Positions 16,107-25,206 of a stretch of DNA of 64,000 nt are shown here, one piece after another (positions within the stretch are counted from its first letter, which is position 1; each line of letters begins with the position of its first letter). Both the position numbers and the translations under genes were made by a program. The notes beneath the pieces are model-generated. The model was not told the origin of the DNA. It ran no database searches and saw only the letters and a program-made list of their open reading frames with translations. The stretch is from LC029 sp036676475. Lineage in GTDB: Bacteria; Bacillota; Bacilli; Aneurinibacillales; RAOX-1. The stretch spans positions 62,001 to 126,000 of the forward strand of contig JAKFCU010000089.1 in assembly GCA_036676475.1 (NCBI GenBank), given 5' to 3'.

Positions 16107-17270
16107 ATGAGATATTTGACAGCTGGAGAATCCCATGGTCCCCAATTGACAACGATCATAGAGGGCATACCAAGTAATGTTCCTATCGCGATAGATAAGA
16201 TTAATGATCAATTACATCGCCGTCAAAAGGGACATGGCAGAGGACGCCGAATGCAAATTGAAAAAGACCAGGTAAACATTGTAGCTGGTGTAAGACATGG
16301 TTTAACCACAGGTGCCCCTATTTGCCTAGTGGTAGAAAATAAAGATTGGACGCACTGGCAGCATATCATGGGAGCGGAACCTACTGAAGACAATGAAGAA
16401 GTTAAAAGACAGGTTACCCGCCCAAGACCAGGACATGCTGATTTGAATGGTGCATTAAAATATAACCAGAAGGATATGCGCAATATCCTGGAGCGCTCAA
16501 GTGCACGCGAGACAGCTGTTCGTGTAGCAGTAGGGGCTGTGGCTCGGCAATTATTAGAACAGTTCAACATTAAAGTGGGATCCCATGTGAAACGGATTGG
16601 AGAAGTTGAGGCTAAACCTGTTGAGGTTTCCATCGACGAACTCATTCAAATTACCGAAGAATCCCCTGTACGATGCCTTGATGCAGAAGCCGCCCAGAAA
16701 ATGATGGATCTGATTGACAAGGCGAAGGAAGAAGGAGATTCCTTAGGCGGTATTGTAGAAGTCATCGTTGAAGGTGTGCCTATCGGACTGGGAAGCCATG
16801 TTCAATGGGATCGCAAGCTTGACGGCCGACTTGCACAAGCCATTATGAGCATTCAAGCGTTTAAAGGCGTTGAAATCGGCATCGGGTTTGAGGCTGCAAC
16901 GCGCCCAGGATCGCAGGTGCATGATGAAATCACCTGGAGCCAGGAAGAGGGATTTAGTCGCAGCACCAATCGAGCCGGTGGTTTAGAAGGAGGAATGACA
17001 AACGGTATGCCAATTGTCGTTCGCGGAGTCATGAAGCCGATCCCTACCCTATACAAACCATTGCAAAGCATTGATCTAGAAACGAAAGAACCTTTTGCTG
17101 CAACTATTGAGCGATCGGATAGCTGTGCGGTTCCTGCAGCAGCCGTTGTTGCTGAGTCTGTGGTCGCTATCGAGATTGCAAAAGCTTTAATTGAAACTTT
17201 CCATAGCGATAATCTTGAACAGATGAAGGAAAGTGTGAAGCAGTATAATGAATACCTGGAGAGCCGATAG
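16107..17270 (+). CDS. aroC: Chorismate synthase
   Basis: Converts 5-enolpyruvylshikimate 3-phosphate to chorismate with reduced FMN. All three family signatures are visible: GESHGPQLTTIIEGIP near the start, RSSARETAVRVAVGA and RSDSCAVPAAAVVAE. Length 387 is normal. RBS GGTGGAGGA. First gene of the aroC-aroB-aroH group, with aroB starting three bases after its stop. Confidence 0.97.
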   Translation: MRYLTAGESHGPQLTTIIEGIPSNVPIAIDKINDQLHRRQKGHGRGRRMQIEKDQVNIVAGVRHGLTTGAPICLVVENKDWTHWQHIMGAEPTEDNEEVKRQVTRPRPGHADLNGALKYNQKDMRNILERSSARETAVRVAVGAVARQLLEQFNIKVGSHVKRIGEVEAKPVEVSIDELIQITEESPVRCLDAEAAQKMMDLIDKAKEEGDSLGGIVEVIVEGVPIGLGSHVQWDRKLDGRLAQAIMSIQAFKGVEIGIGFEAATRPGSQVHDEITWSQEEGFSRSTNRAGGLEGGMTNGMPIVVRGVMKPIPTLYKPLQSIDLETKEPFAATIERSDSCAVPAAAVVAESVVAIEIAKALIETFHSDNLEQMKESVKQYNEYLESR

Positions 17271-17272
17271 TC

Positions 17273-18376
17273 ATGAAACAACTCATGGTAGAGTTAGGTG
17301 AACGCAGTTATCCTATATTGATAGGCAAAGGACTTTTGAAAGAATTACCTTTGCACTTAAGTCAACGAGGAATTACAACAAAACAAAAGCTGTTTGTGGT
17401 GACGGATCAGCAAGTGGCTCCTCTCTATCTCGATCTTATACAGCATCAATTAAGAGAAGCAGGTTACTCCTGCCAAGCTCATATTGTGCCTGCGGGGGAG
17501 GGAGCCAAAACGCTTCATTACCTTGAAGAAGTAATCGGCAAGGCTCTGGAGGCAGGCTTAGACCGGAAATCTGTATTTATTGCCCTTGGCGGCGGCGTAG
17601 TTGGAGATTTGACAGGCTTTTGTGCTGCTACCTATATGAGGGGAGTCCCTTTTGTGCAAATTCCCACTACGTTGTTGGCGCATGACAGTAGCGTAGGGGG
17701 AAAAGTAGCGGTTAATCATCCCCTGGGCAAAAATATTATTGGAGCCTTTCATCAACCGAGCCTGGTTCTATATGATACAGAAACGCTGTACACTCTTCCC
17801 AAGCGAGAAATCTGTGCCGGTTTTGCTGAAGTGGTCAAGCATGGCTTGATATGGAGTGAGGAGTTTGCCCATTGGTTGGATAATCATGCTGAAAAGCTAC
17901 TAGAACTAGAGTCGCCTTATATCGATGAAGCCATTTTTCAAGGGTGCTCCATTAAGGCCGAAGTCGTTTCTGAAGATGAAACCGAGCAAGGAAGACGCGC
18001 TATCTTAAATTTGGGTCACACGTTTGGTCATGCCATGGAGGCGATCTCGAAGTATGGTGGACTCGTGCATGGGGAGGCTGTTTCAATCGGAATGGTAGCG
18101 GCAGCTATGCTTGCAGAACGTTTGGAATTGGTTTCGCCTGACCATCAGGTGACTCAGCAGACTGTAGCTTTACTTAAGAGATTTCGTCTCCCTGTTTGTT
18201 TGCCGGAGACCTATGATATACAGGAAATGTTAGAGTTTATGCGTCATGACAAAAAGGGGCAGGGCGGCAAGCTGGTCTTTGTACTTCCAACAAAAATTGG
18301 AGCCGTTGATATCATGAGTGAAATTGATGACTCTGACGTCATCGCGGTTTTGAATAAACTTAAAGAGGTGGAGTAA
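17273..18376 (+). CDS. aroB: 3-dehydroquinate synthase
   Basis: Cyclises DAHP to 3-dehydroquinate with NAD and a divalent metal. Visible motifs are GGGVVGDLTGFCAATYMRG, PTTLLAHDSSVGGKVAVN and the metal-site region LNLGHTFGHAMEA and VHGEAVSIGM. 367 residues. It follows aroC by two bases and precedes aroH by four, so the three genes are one operon. Confidence 0.97.
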   Translation: MKQLMVELGERSYPILIGKGLLKELPLHLSQRGITTKQKLFVVTDQQVAPLYLDLIQHQLREAGYSCQAHIVPAGEGAKTLHYLEEVIGKALEAGLDRKSVFIALGGGVVGDLTGFCAATYMRGVPFVQIPTTLLAHDSSVGGKVAVNHPLGKNIIGAFHQPSLVLYDTETLYTLPKREICAGFAEVVKHGLIWSEEFAHWLDNHAEKLLELESPYIDEAIFQGCSIKAEVVSEDETEQGRRAILNLGHTFGHAMEAISKYGGLVHGEAVSIGMVAAAMLAERLELVSPDHQVTQQTVALLKRFRLPVCLPETYDIQEMLEFMRHDKKGQGGKLVFVLPTKIGAVDIMSEIDDSDVIAVLNKLKEVE

Positions 18377-18380
18377 CAAC

Positions 18381-18764
18381 ATGGGAGTAAGAGGAATACG
18401 TGGTGCTACTACCGTCATGGAGGATAAGTCTGAGTACATACTGGAGGCTACTCAGGAATTAGTGGAGGAATTGGTGCGTCAGAATGAATTTCTACCAGAG
18501 CATGTTGCTGCCATTTTTATTACCGTCACCACGGACCTTGTTTCCGATTTTCCGGCGAAGTCTGTACGGCAGTTAACGGGTTGGGACTTGATTCCTCTAA
18601 TGTGCTCAACGGAAATTCCCGTTCAGGGCAGCTTACCTCAGTGTATTCGGATTATGATGTTAGTGAATACAGATCTGAGTGCGGATGAAGTAAGACATGT
18701 ATTTTTGCGAGATGCCATCAAGCTTCGCCCTGACTTAGTGGGGAAAAATGCGTTGACATCCTAA
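18381..18764 (+). CDS. aroH: Chorismate mutase, AroH class
   Basis: Rearranges chorismate to prephenate. The 127-residue protein is the trimeric pseudo-alpha/beta-barrel type of B. subtilis, starting VRGIRGATTV, with Arg and Glu residues of the active site in that segment and VRHVFLRDA near residue 105. The -35 of the downstream trp promoter lies inside its last codons. Confidence 0.96.
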   Translation: MGVRGIRGATTVMEDKSEYILEATQELVEELVRQNEFLPEHVAAIFITVTTDLVSDFPAKSVRQLTGWDLIPLMCSTEIPVQGSLPQCIRIMMLVNTDLSADEVRHVFLRDAIKLRPDLVGKNALTS

Positions 18765-18781
18765 GACAGCTATAATAAACT
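18753..18781 (+). promoter_or_regulatory. trp operon promoter
   Basis: A consensus -35 TTGACA (18753-18758) lies within the aroH 3' end; with a 17-nt spacer the -10 is TAAACT (18776-18781). A TATAAT at 18771 is too close to serve this -35. Same arrangement (trp promoter in aroH) as in B. subtilis. Confidence 0.65.
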
Positions 18782-18793
18782 TATTTATAAGCA

Positions 18794-18846
18794 TAGTATT
18801 GAGTAGAGTTGAGAGAAGAGAAGTTAGTTGAGTTGAGGAAGCAGAG
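18794..18846 (+). promoter_or_regulatory. TRAP binding site of the trp leader
   Basis: A run of GAG/TAG/AAG triplets, mostly spaced by two or three bases: TAG 18794, GAG 18801, 18806, 18811, 18818, TAG 18825, GAG 18830, 18835, AAG 18839, GAG 18844. This matches the 9-11 triplets that TRAP rings bind. Further TAG triplets follow at 18863 and 18868. Confidence 0.92.
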
Positions 18847-18847
18847 T

Positions 18848-18906
18848 CTGATATATCGTGCTTAGATTAGGACAAGAGTCTAATCTATTTGATGATGTAT
18901 ATTCAG
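18848..18906 (+). promoter_or_regulatory. Candidate antiterminator fold of the trp leader
   Basis: CTGA-TATA (18848-18855) can pair with TATA-T-TCAG (18898-18906), enclosing an internal hairpin TAGATTAG (18863-18870)/CTAATCTA (18880-18887). The closing arm uses the first two bases of the terminator stem, so both cannot form fully together. Prediction by eye only. Confidence 0.4.
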
Positions 18907-18927
18907 CCCAGGGTTCCTGGGCTTTTT
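18905..18927 (+). terminator. trp attenuator terminator
   Basis: AGCCCAGG (18905-18912) pairs with CCTGGGCT (18916-18923) over three bases, followed by TTTTT. It lies between the TRAP site and trpE, so TRAP binding would favour it. Confidence 0.9.
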
Positions 18928-19000
18928 GCATTGTTATAGAGAATATCGTCGATCCCCTCATCTCCACTTCACTCTAACGAAAGAAAGAGAGGTGGCCCAC

Positions 19001-20521
19001 ATGTATTATCCTTCAATCGACCAGGTAACAGAACTGGCAGAGGAATTCAATCTCATCCCGGTTCGTATGACCTTTATGGCAGATCAGGAAACTCCGATTA
19101 GCATTTATCAAAAGCTTCGATGCAATGGTTCATTTTTACTCGAAAGTGTGGAAGGTGGCTCTCGTTGGGCCCGCTATTCCTTTATAGGGCTTAATCCCTT
19201 CTTGACCTTAAATGGAAAGCAAGGATCGATCACGATTCAGCATAGGAATCAAAAGCCCATATATACAAGAGGAAATCCTGTAGAACTGCTAAGAACCCAG
19301 TTGAGTACTTATAAGAGCCCTACTTCTTTGGATTTCCCACGTTTTTCAGGTGGGGCAGTCGGGTATTTCGGCTATGATATCCTTCAATACTACGAAAAAT
19401 TACCGAACGCTAAACAGAACGATTTGAACATGGATGATATGAAGTTCATGTTTGCAGACTCTGTTATCGTTTTCGATCATCTCAAGCAAGAAATACAAGT
19501 CATCGAACATGTTTATCTTGATCCGCACGAAACGGCAAATCAAATCAAGGAAAAGTATGAGGACTGTTGTCAGAGGATTCGCTTGCTTGCTAATCAAATA
19601 CGACGCAGAGAAGATCGGGCAAGTGAGCTGTACGTCATGCCAACGGAATATGATCCCATTCAGGTTGAGTCCAATCTAGAAAAGCCGGAATTTATTGAAA
19701 TGGTGAAATCAGCAAAAGAATACATCTCATCAGGAGATATCTTCCAAGTCGTTCTTTCTCAGCGGTTTGAAGTCCCTGAACCACCTGAGCCGTTTCATGT
19801 CTATCGGGTTCTTCGCTCCTTAAATCCATCTCCTTACATGTACTTCCTGCAATTTTCGGAAGAGGAAATATTGGTGGGAACGTCTCCAGAACTTTTGGTT
19901 AGGGTTGAAAATGGAAAGGTAGAAAACCGTCCGATCGCAGGGACGAGAAGAAGAGGAAGAACAGAAGAAGAAGATCAAGAATTGATCGAAAATCTGCTAG
20001 CCGATGAAAAAGAGCGGGCAGAACATCATATGCTCGTCGATTTGGGAAGAAATGACCTTGGCCGAGTATCCCAATATGGAACGGTGAAGGTGGAGCAGTT
20101 GATGGAGGTAGAACTCTATTCTCACGTCATGCACATTGTTTCCCATGTGACGGGAAGGCTGCAGGATGATAAGGACGCTTTTGATGCGTTGGTTTCCTGT
20201 TTTCCTGCAGGAACGGTTTCCGGTGCTCCTAAATTGAGAGCGATGGAAATTATAGCAGAATTAGAGCCGCTAGCTCGCAATTCTTATGCAGGGGCAATTG
20301 GTTACTTTAGCTTTACAGGAAACATGGATTCTTGCATTACGATTCGGACGATTGTATTCAAGAATGGGAAGGCTTATATCCAAGCGGGTGCAGGCATCGT
20401 AGCTGACTCGGATCCGGAAAAAGAATTTGAGGAAACGGAAAATAAAGCAAAAGGAATGCTTCGCGCCATCCAAATGGCTAAACAGATGGAGTTATTATCG
20501 GTCAATCCTGCAGAGAAATGA
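19001..20521 (+). CDS. trpE: Anthranilate synthase component I
   Basis: Makes anthranilate from chorismate with a glutamine amidotransferase partner. 506 residues from ATG 19001 behind GAGAGGTGG; the longer frame from 18926 runs back into the leader. The tryptophan feedback site LLES (FLLESVEGGSRWARYSF) and the catalytic blocks IAGTRRRG, ERAEHHMLVDLGRNDLGRV and PAGTVSGAPKLRAMEII are intact. No trpG follows; as in B. subtilis the amidotransferase must be encoded elsewhere (pabA/trpG). Confidence 0.97.
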   Translation: MYYPSIDQVTELAEEFNLIPVRMTFMADQETPISIYQKLRCNGSFLLESVEGGSRWARYSFIGLNPFLTLNGKQGSITIQHRNQKPIYTRGNPVELLRTQLSTYKSPTSLDFPRFSGGAVGYFGYDILQYYEKLPNAKQNDLNMDDMKFMFADSVIVFDHLKQEIQVIEHVYLDPHETANQIKEKYEDCCQRIRLLANQIRRREDRASELYVMPTEYDPIQVESNLEKPEFIEMVKSAKEYISSGDIFQVVLSQRFEVPEPPEPFHVYRVLRSLNPSPYMYFLQFSEEEILVGTSPELLVRVENGKVENRPIAGTRRRGRTEEEDQELIENLLADEKERAEHHMLVDLGRNDLGRVSQYGTVKVEQLMEVELYSHVMHIVSHVTGRLQDDKDAFDALVSCFPAGTVSGAPKLRAMEIIAELEPLARNSYAGAIGYFSFTGNMDSCITIRTIVFKNGKAYIQAGAGIVADSDPEKEFEETENKAKGMLRAIQMAKQMELLSVNPAEK

Positions 20522-20705
20522 AGTCGGGGGATCCCCTGTAATAGAGGCCTGATTTCAAGAGGCGGAGACGTTAGTGAAAGAAAGTAGATTTGATGTAGGG
20601 CACCAGCATTTAGAAGAGGGCCCTGTAGGGCACAACAGTTGCATTCCAGCAATGAAGTGTAATCGGCTTAGTTGGAATGCCAAGAGAGGATGGAGGAGGA
20701 TGAGT
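20522..20705 (+). other. Structured trpE-trpD intergenic region with shared leader motif
   Basis: A 184-base gap inside an otherwise overlapping operon. It contains a GGGGATCCCC palindrome, the motif at 20574-20620 shared with 15630-15676 (83% identity), and a hairpin GCATTCCA (20641-20648)/TGGAATGC (20673-20680). The frame from 20553 is open into trpD and encodes ETLVKESRFDVGHQHLEEG, then a Cys/Trp-containing stretch ending WNAKRGW. No TRAP-like triplet spacing. Confidence 0.55.
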
Positions 20706-21728
20706 ATGTTTCAGCCGCTGCTAAATAGAGTAGTAGAATTGAAGCATTTAAGTCGAGAAGAGTCGAGAGAAGCGATGAATTTGATCATGGCTGGAGTGGT
20801 AACCTCTTCCCAGTTGGCTAGTTTTCTTACTGCTTTGCGAATCAAAGGGGAAACTATTGAGGAAATAACAGGCTTTGCTCTGAGTATGAGAGACCATTCT
20901 TTAAAGATGGAAGTGGATACAACCAATCTCGTCGATACATGTGGAACCGGTGGAGATGGGGGGAAAACCTTTAACATTTCAACTGCTTCCGCTATTGTTG
21001 CAGCTGCTGGAGGAGTTCGTGTAGCAAAGCATGGGAATCGAGCGGTTTCCAGTAAAAGCGGAAGTGCTGATGTACTGGAGAAATTGGGAGTCCATATCCA
21101 ACTCGGAATAGAGGAATCGATACGCTGTTTAGAGGAAACCAATCTTTGCTTCATGTTTGCTCCCCTCTATCACCAGGCCATGAAGCATGCCGCAGTTACG
21201 AGAAGAGAAATCGGCTTTCGAACGGTGTTCAATCTTCTGGGACCCTTAACGAATCCGGCTCAAGCGGATCGCCAAATCATAGGCGTATATGACGGGAAAT
21301 TAGCTGAGAAATTGGTACATGTCCTAAGGGAATTGGGTGCTGTCCGCTGCCTTGTCGTGGCAGGAGAGGATGGCCTCGATGAGATTAGTGTGGCTGCAGG
21401 AACGCAGATCGTGGAATTAAAAGAGGGAGACATTCGTACCTACCAGATAACCCCCGAGGAATTAGGCCTTTCCCGTTATTCATTGCAGGATATTTCAGGA
21501 GGAAAAGCAGAAGAAAATGCTGAAAGCATACGAAATGTGTTTTTAGGAGAAAAGGGTGCGGATCGTGATATTGTATTAGCCAACAGTGCGGCTGCCTTAT
21601 ATTTAGCTGATCAATGTGAATCCTTGCGCGAAGGGGTTGAATGTGCGGCAAGAATCATTGATCAAGGAGGGGCTATGGCCAAGCTTGAACAATTGATTGG
21701 ATTGACAAGGAGGATGTCTAATGCTTAG
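20706..21728 (+). CDS. trpD: Anthranilate phosphoribosyltransferase
   Basis: Couples anthranilate with PRPP. 340 residues from ATG 20706 (MFQPLLNRVVEL), six bases after GGAGGAGG; ATG 20700 touches the RBS. Motifs: VDTCGTGGDGGKTFNIST (PRPP site), KHGNRAVSSKSGSADVLE, and GPLTNPA. Its 3' end overlaps trpC by eight bases. The reading frame is open far upstream through the intergenic motif, which leaves an N-terminally extended form possible but unlikely. Confidence 0.96.
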   Translation: MFQPLLNRVVELKHLSREESREAMNLIMAGVVTSSQLASFLTALRIKGETIEEITGFALSMRDHSLKMEVDTTNLVDTCGTGGDGGKTFNISTASAIVAAAGGVRVAKHGNRAVSSKSGSADVLEKLGVHIQLGIEESIRCLEETNLCFMFAPLYHQAMKHAAVTRREIGFRTVFNLLGPLTNPAQADRQIIGVYDGKLAEKLVHVLRELGAVRCLVVAGEDGLDEISVAAGTQIVELKEGDIRTYQITPEELGLSRYSLQDISGGKAEENAESIRNVFLGEKGADRDIVLANSAAALYLADQCESLREGVECAARIIDQGGAMAKLEQLIGLTRRMSNA

Positions 21729-22503
21729 CAGAATCGTAGAGCAAAAGAAGAGAGAAATTGAACAGCTGAAAGAAATATTCAATCCGAAAATGCTAGAGGA
21801 CCAAAAAGGAGAACTTCTCCCCATCCGACCTTTTGTTCAAAATCTTCTTCATAGTCATCGCCCGATTAGTGTGATCGCAGAGGTGAAGAAAGCTTCTCCC
21901 TCCAAAGGGTTAATTCGGCCTGATTTTGATCCAGTGAGTATTGCCAAGGCATATGAACAGGCAGGGGTGGAAGCTATGTCTGTGCTTACCGATGAGAATT
22001 TTTTCCAGGGAAATAAACAATACCTTCAAACGATAAAAGATCACATCTCCTCGATTCCGCTTTTGCGTAAAGATTTCATAATAGATCCGTTACAGGTATA
22101 TGAGGCTAGAAGCATCGGAGCGGATTGTATCCTGTTGATTGCGGCTATTCTAGAAGCCAAACAGCTGACAGAACTGGAGGGGTTGGCGAAGTCATTAGGA
22201 ATGGACGTGTTGATTGAGGTCCACAATCGCGAGGAGTTGGATCAGGTTTTGTCTTGCACAGAGCCTGCCATCCTTGGCATTAATAATCGCAATTTAAAGA
22301 CTTTTGAAACCCATCTGCAAACCACTGAACAATTGATGCCCTTCATTCCATCGAAGATTCCAGTTGTAAGTGAAAGTGGGATTCATTCCAGTAAAGATAT
22401 CGAATATTTAAAACATCTCGGTGTTCGTGCGGTATTAGTGGGGGAACACTTTATGCGTCAGGAAAATATTCAGGAAGCGGTTGTGGAGCTAGTCGGATCA
22501 TGA
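21721..22503 (+). CDS. trpC: Indole-3-glycerol phosphate synthase
   Basis: Closes the indole ring. 260 residues, TIM barrel, with VIAEVKKASPSKG (catalytic Lys), LLRKDFI, LIEVHNREELD, GINNRNLKTF and VSESGI, all typical. Overlaps trpD by eight bases and trpF by four (ATGA). Confidence 0.97.
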   Translation: MLSRIVEQKKREIEQLKEIFNPKMLEDQKGELLPIRPFVQNLLHSHRPISVIAEVKKASPSKGLIRPDFDPVSIAKAYEQAGVEAMSVLTDENFFQGNKQYLQTIKDHISSIPLLRKDFIIDPLQVYEARSIGADCILLIAAILEAKQLTELEGLAKSLGMDVLIEVHNREELDQVLSCTEPAILGINNRNLKTFETHLQTTEQLMPFIPSKIPVVSESGIHSSKDIEYLKHLGVRAVLVGEHFMRQENIQEAVVELVGS

Positions 22504-23159
22504 GTAAGTTATTAAAATGCTGTGGATTTCGCGAGGTATCATCGCTTTCCGATTTACAGGGCTTGTCCATAGATTTTGTTGGTTTTATTCTTGCTCCAAG
22601 CAAGAGACAAGTCAGTTTGGAACAACTCCAAGAATTGCTTCCGCATGTACCGCATGGCATCAAAAAGGTAGGCGTTTTTATCCAACCGGATGTGGAACAG
22701 TTAAAGCGGGTCTTTCAAGCGGCTCCTTTAGATGTGATCCAACTCCATGGGGATGAAGAACCAGCCTTCTGCCGGTATATAAAAGATACATGGGGCGTTG
22801 AGGTGATTAAGGCCTTCCATGTAGGGAAGGAAGGGAGCGTAAGCCTTCCAAGTCAGGAATATGGTTCTGTCATTGATTATCTGTTGCTAGATACATTTGA
22901 TCCCCAAGCTGCAGGGGGGACGGGAATGTCATTTAACTGGGATATTATTCCTGCTTATCAAGAGTGGTGCTCGGAGCATCAAGTGAAGCTTTTGGTGGCA
23001 GGCGGGATTACAGTGGAGAATGTAGATGGTTTGCTATCCCAATGCCAAATAGATGGAATCGATGTGGCTAGCGGTGTGGAGACCAATGGAATAAAAGATG
23101 TGAACAAGGTCAAGGAAATGGCAGAAAGGGTGAAAAGGAATGTTCGTTGTACCAAATGA
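22500..23159 (+). CDS. trpF: Phosphoribosylanthranilate isomerase
   Basis: Amadori rearrangement of phosphoribosylanthranilate. 219 residues; catalytic cysteine in LLKCCGFR at the N-terminus, VGVFIQPD, DVIQLHGDE, LLLDTFD with the catalytic Asp, and AGGI at the phosphate site. The N-terminal motif KxCG is slightly changed (KCCGF). Overlaps trpB by 20 bases. Confidence 0.95.
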   Translation: MSKLLKCCGFREVSSLSDLQGLSIDFVGFILAPSKRQVSLEQLQELLPHVPHGIKKVGVFIQPDVEQLKRVFQAAPLDVIQLHGDEEPAFCRYIKDTWGVEVIKAFHVGKEGSVSLPSQEYGSVIDYLLLDTFDPQAAGGTGMSFNWDIIPAYQEWCSEHQVKLLVAGGITVENVDGLLSQCQIDGIDVASGVETNGIKDVNKVKEMAERVKRNVRCTK

Positions 23160-24342
23160 ATTTGGCAGATTTGGAGAATTCGGCGGAAAATATGTACCGG
23201 AAACCTTAATGAACGCATTGGAGGAGCTAGAACAGGCCTATCGGGAAGCCCAAGTGGACCCCTTATTTCAAGAAGAGCTTCAGCGTCATTATCAATATTA
23301 CTCGGGGAGAGCCACTCCCCTTTATTTTGCCGATCGCCTAACGGAGCATCTTGGTGGAGCTAAGATCTATTTGAAGCGTGAAGACCTCAACCATACGGGT
23401 GCCCATAAATTAAATAATGCATTAGCACAGGGTCTGTTGGCTAAGCGAATGGGAAAAGGGAAGATCGTAGCAGAAACAGGAGCTGGCCAGCACGGTGTGG
23501 CCTCTGCTACGGTTGCAGCAAAATTTGGATTAGAGTGTAAAGTATTCATGGGTGAAGAGGATATCAAACGCCAACAACTCAATGTTTTTCGAATGGAGCT
23601 GTTAGGTGCGGAAGTGATCCCGGTCTCTTCAGGGACGAAAACCTTAAAGGATGCCACGAATGAAGCCATACGTTATTGGGTGACAAATGTAGAGGATACC
23701 TTTTATCTCTTAGGTTCTGTTGTGGGTCCCCACCCTTATCCGATGATGGTTCGAGATTTTCAGCGGATCATAGGGGATGAAACGAAGCAGCAGATATTGG
23801 AGCTTGAAGGCCGTCTGCCTGATACAGTCGTAGCGTGTGTAGGAGGTGGCAGTAACGCCATGGGGATTTTTTATCCCTTTGTCGAGGATTCATCCGTTCG
23901 ATTAATCGGAGTGGAAGCAGCTGGTCATGGAATTGATACAGATATGCACGCTGCTACCTTTGCTAGAGGGAGAAAAGGAGTTATTCATGGTTCACTGACG
24001 TATCTGTTGCAGGATGAATTGGGTCAAATTCAAGAGCCCTATTCGATTTCCGCAGGATTAGATTATCCAGGAGTCGGACCGGAACATGCTTATCTGAAAG
24101 AAACTGGTCGGGCAAGCTATCATCCTATTACCGATCAAGAAGCCCTTGAGGCACTGCGTCTATTATGTCAGTTGGAAGGTATTATTCCAGCTTTGGAAAG
24201 CTCCCATGCGATTGCGGAAGCCAGGAAGCTGGCACCTCAGCTTCCGTCCGATCACATCCTGGTCGTCTGTTTATCAGGCAGGGGAGATAAGGATGTTGAA
24301 GCCATTCAGAAATATGGCAAGGGGGAAGAAGGTCATGAATAA
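23140..24342 (+). CDS. trpB: Tryptophan synthase beta chain
   Basis: Condenses indole with serine using PLP. 400 residues; starts PNEFGRFGEFGGKYVPETLM, PLP lysine Lys90 in HTGAHKLNNA, and phosphate loop GGGSNAMG. It is the standard TrpB1 type that pairs with TrpA. Translationally coupled to both neighbours. Confidence 0.98.
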   Translation: MFVVPNEFGRFGEFGGKYVPETLMNALEELEQAYREAQVDPLFQEELQRHYQYYSGRATPLYFADRLTEHLGGAKIYLKREDLNHTGAHKLNNALAQGLLAKRMGKGKIVAETGAGQHGVASATVAAKFGLECKVFMGEEDIKRQQLNVFRMELLGAEVIPVSSGTKTLKDATNEAIRYWVTNVEDTFYLLGSVVGPHPYPMMVRDFQRIIGDETKQQILELEGRLPDTVVACVGGGSNAMGIFYPFVEDSSVRLIGVEAAGHGIDTDMHAATFARGRKGVIHGSLTYLLQDELGQIQEPYSISAGLDYPGVGPEHAYLKETGRASYHPITDQEALEALRLLCQLEGIIPALESSHAIAEARKLAPQLPSDHILVVCLSGRGDKDVEAIQKYGKGEEGHE

Positions 24343-25159
24343 TACAATAGGCAATAATCGTATCGAAGATCATTTCAAGGGTCAAACTTCCCCGCTGTTT
24401 ATCCCGTTTATTACAGGGGGAGATCCCCATCGGGAAGCAACCATTGACATTGCTTTGGCTTTAGAGGAGGCGGGAGCGGGTATTCTTGAACTGGGTGTGC
24501 CCTATTCTGATCCGTTGGCGGACGGACCAACCATTCAACGGGCTTCCGCAAGGGCACTGAAGCATAAGGTAACGATTGAGGATTGTATCCAAATGGCGGG
24601 AGAAATGCGTCAGAGAGGATTAACCATACCGATTATTTTGTTTACTTATTTCAATCCCGTCATGCAGTTTGGGTTTCCTTCTTTATTCGAGCAGATGAAG
24701 CAGGCGGGGATCGATGGTTTGCTGATTCCTGACCTTCCAGTGGAGGAGAGCGGTGAACTGAAAGAAATCTCTCAACATTATAAAATCCCTCTCATTTCTC
24801 TTGTGGCTCCAACATCCCATAAGCGGATCAAGACAATTGCCGAACAAGCAGAAGGCTTCGTATACTGTGTTTCTTCCTTAGGAGTTACAGGGGCTAGACG
24901 AGAGCTATCAGAAGGAATCGAATCGTTTTTACAAGAAGTGAAAAAGTATGCGAGAGTTCCAGTTGCCGTTGGATTTGGCGTATCTACACCCGAGCAGATG
25001 ACACAGCTGGCTCCTCATAGTGACGGGATCATTGTAGGAAGCGCACTTGTTCAGGTTATTGAAGAAGTAAAAGAAGAATTATTGGCAGCAAATAACCGAT
25101 CGATCGGCTTAGAAAAGATAAAAATATTTGTACAAAACCTATTATCTGGAGTAAGATAA
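24335..25159 (+). CDS. trpA: Tryptophan synthase alpha chain
   Basis: Cleaves indoleglycerol phosphate to indole. 274 residues from ATG 24335 behind GGGGGAAGAAGG; it overlaps trpB by eight bases. Catalytic Glu52 and Asp63 lie in LELGVPYSDPLADGP; the phosphate site GFGVSTPEQ is present. The frame continues upstream inside trpB but that part is not TrpA-like. Confidence 0.97.
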   Translation: MNNTIGNNRIEDHFKGQTSPLFIPFITGGDPHREATIDIALALEEAGAGILELGVPYSDPLADGPTIQRASARALKHKVTIEDCIQMAGEMRQRGLTIPIILFTYFNPVMQFGFPSLFEQMKQAGIDGLLIPDLPVEESGELKEISQHYKIPLISLVAPTSHKRIKTIAEQAEGFVYCVSSLGVTGARRELSEGIESFLQEVKKYARVPVAVGFGVSTPEQMTQLAPHSDGIIVGSALVQVIEEVKEELLAANNRSIGLEKIKIFVQNLLSGVR

Positions 25160-25206
25160 AGAAAAATTGGCTGGCCAGTCTTCGGTTCAGTCCATTAGGA
25201 GTGAGA

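Noticed and set aside
20542..20630. TAG/GAG triplets in the trpE-trpD gap as a second TRAP site
   Set aside because: Spacings are irregular (6-15 bases), unlike the 2-3 base spacers needed by TRAP.
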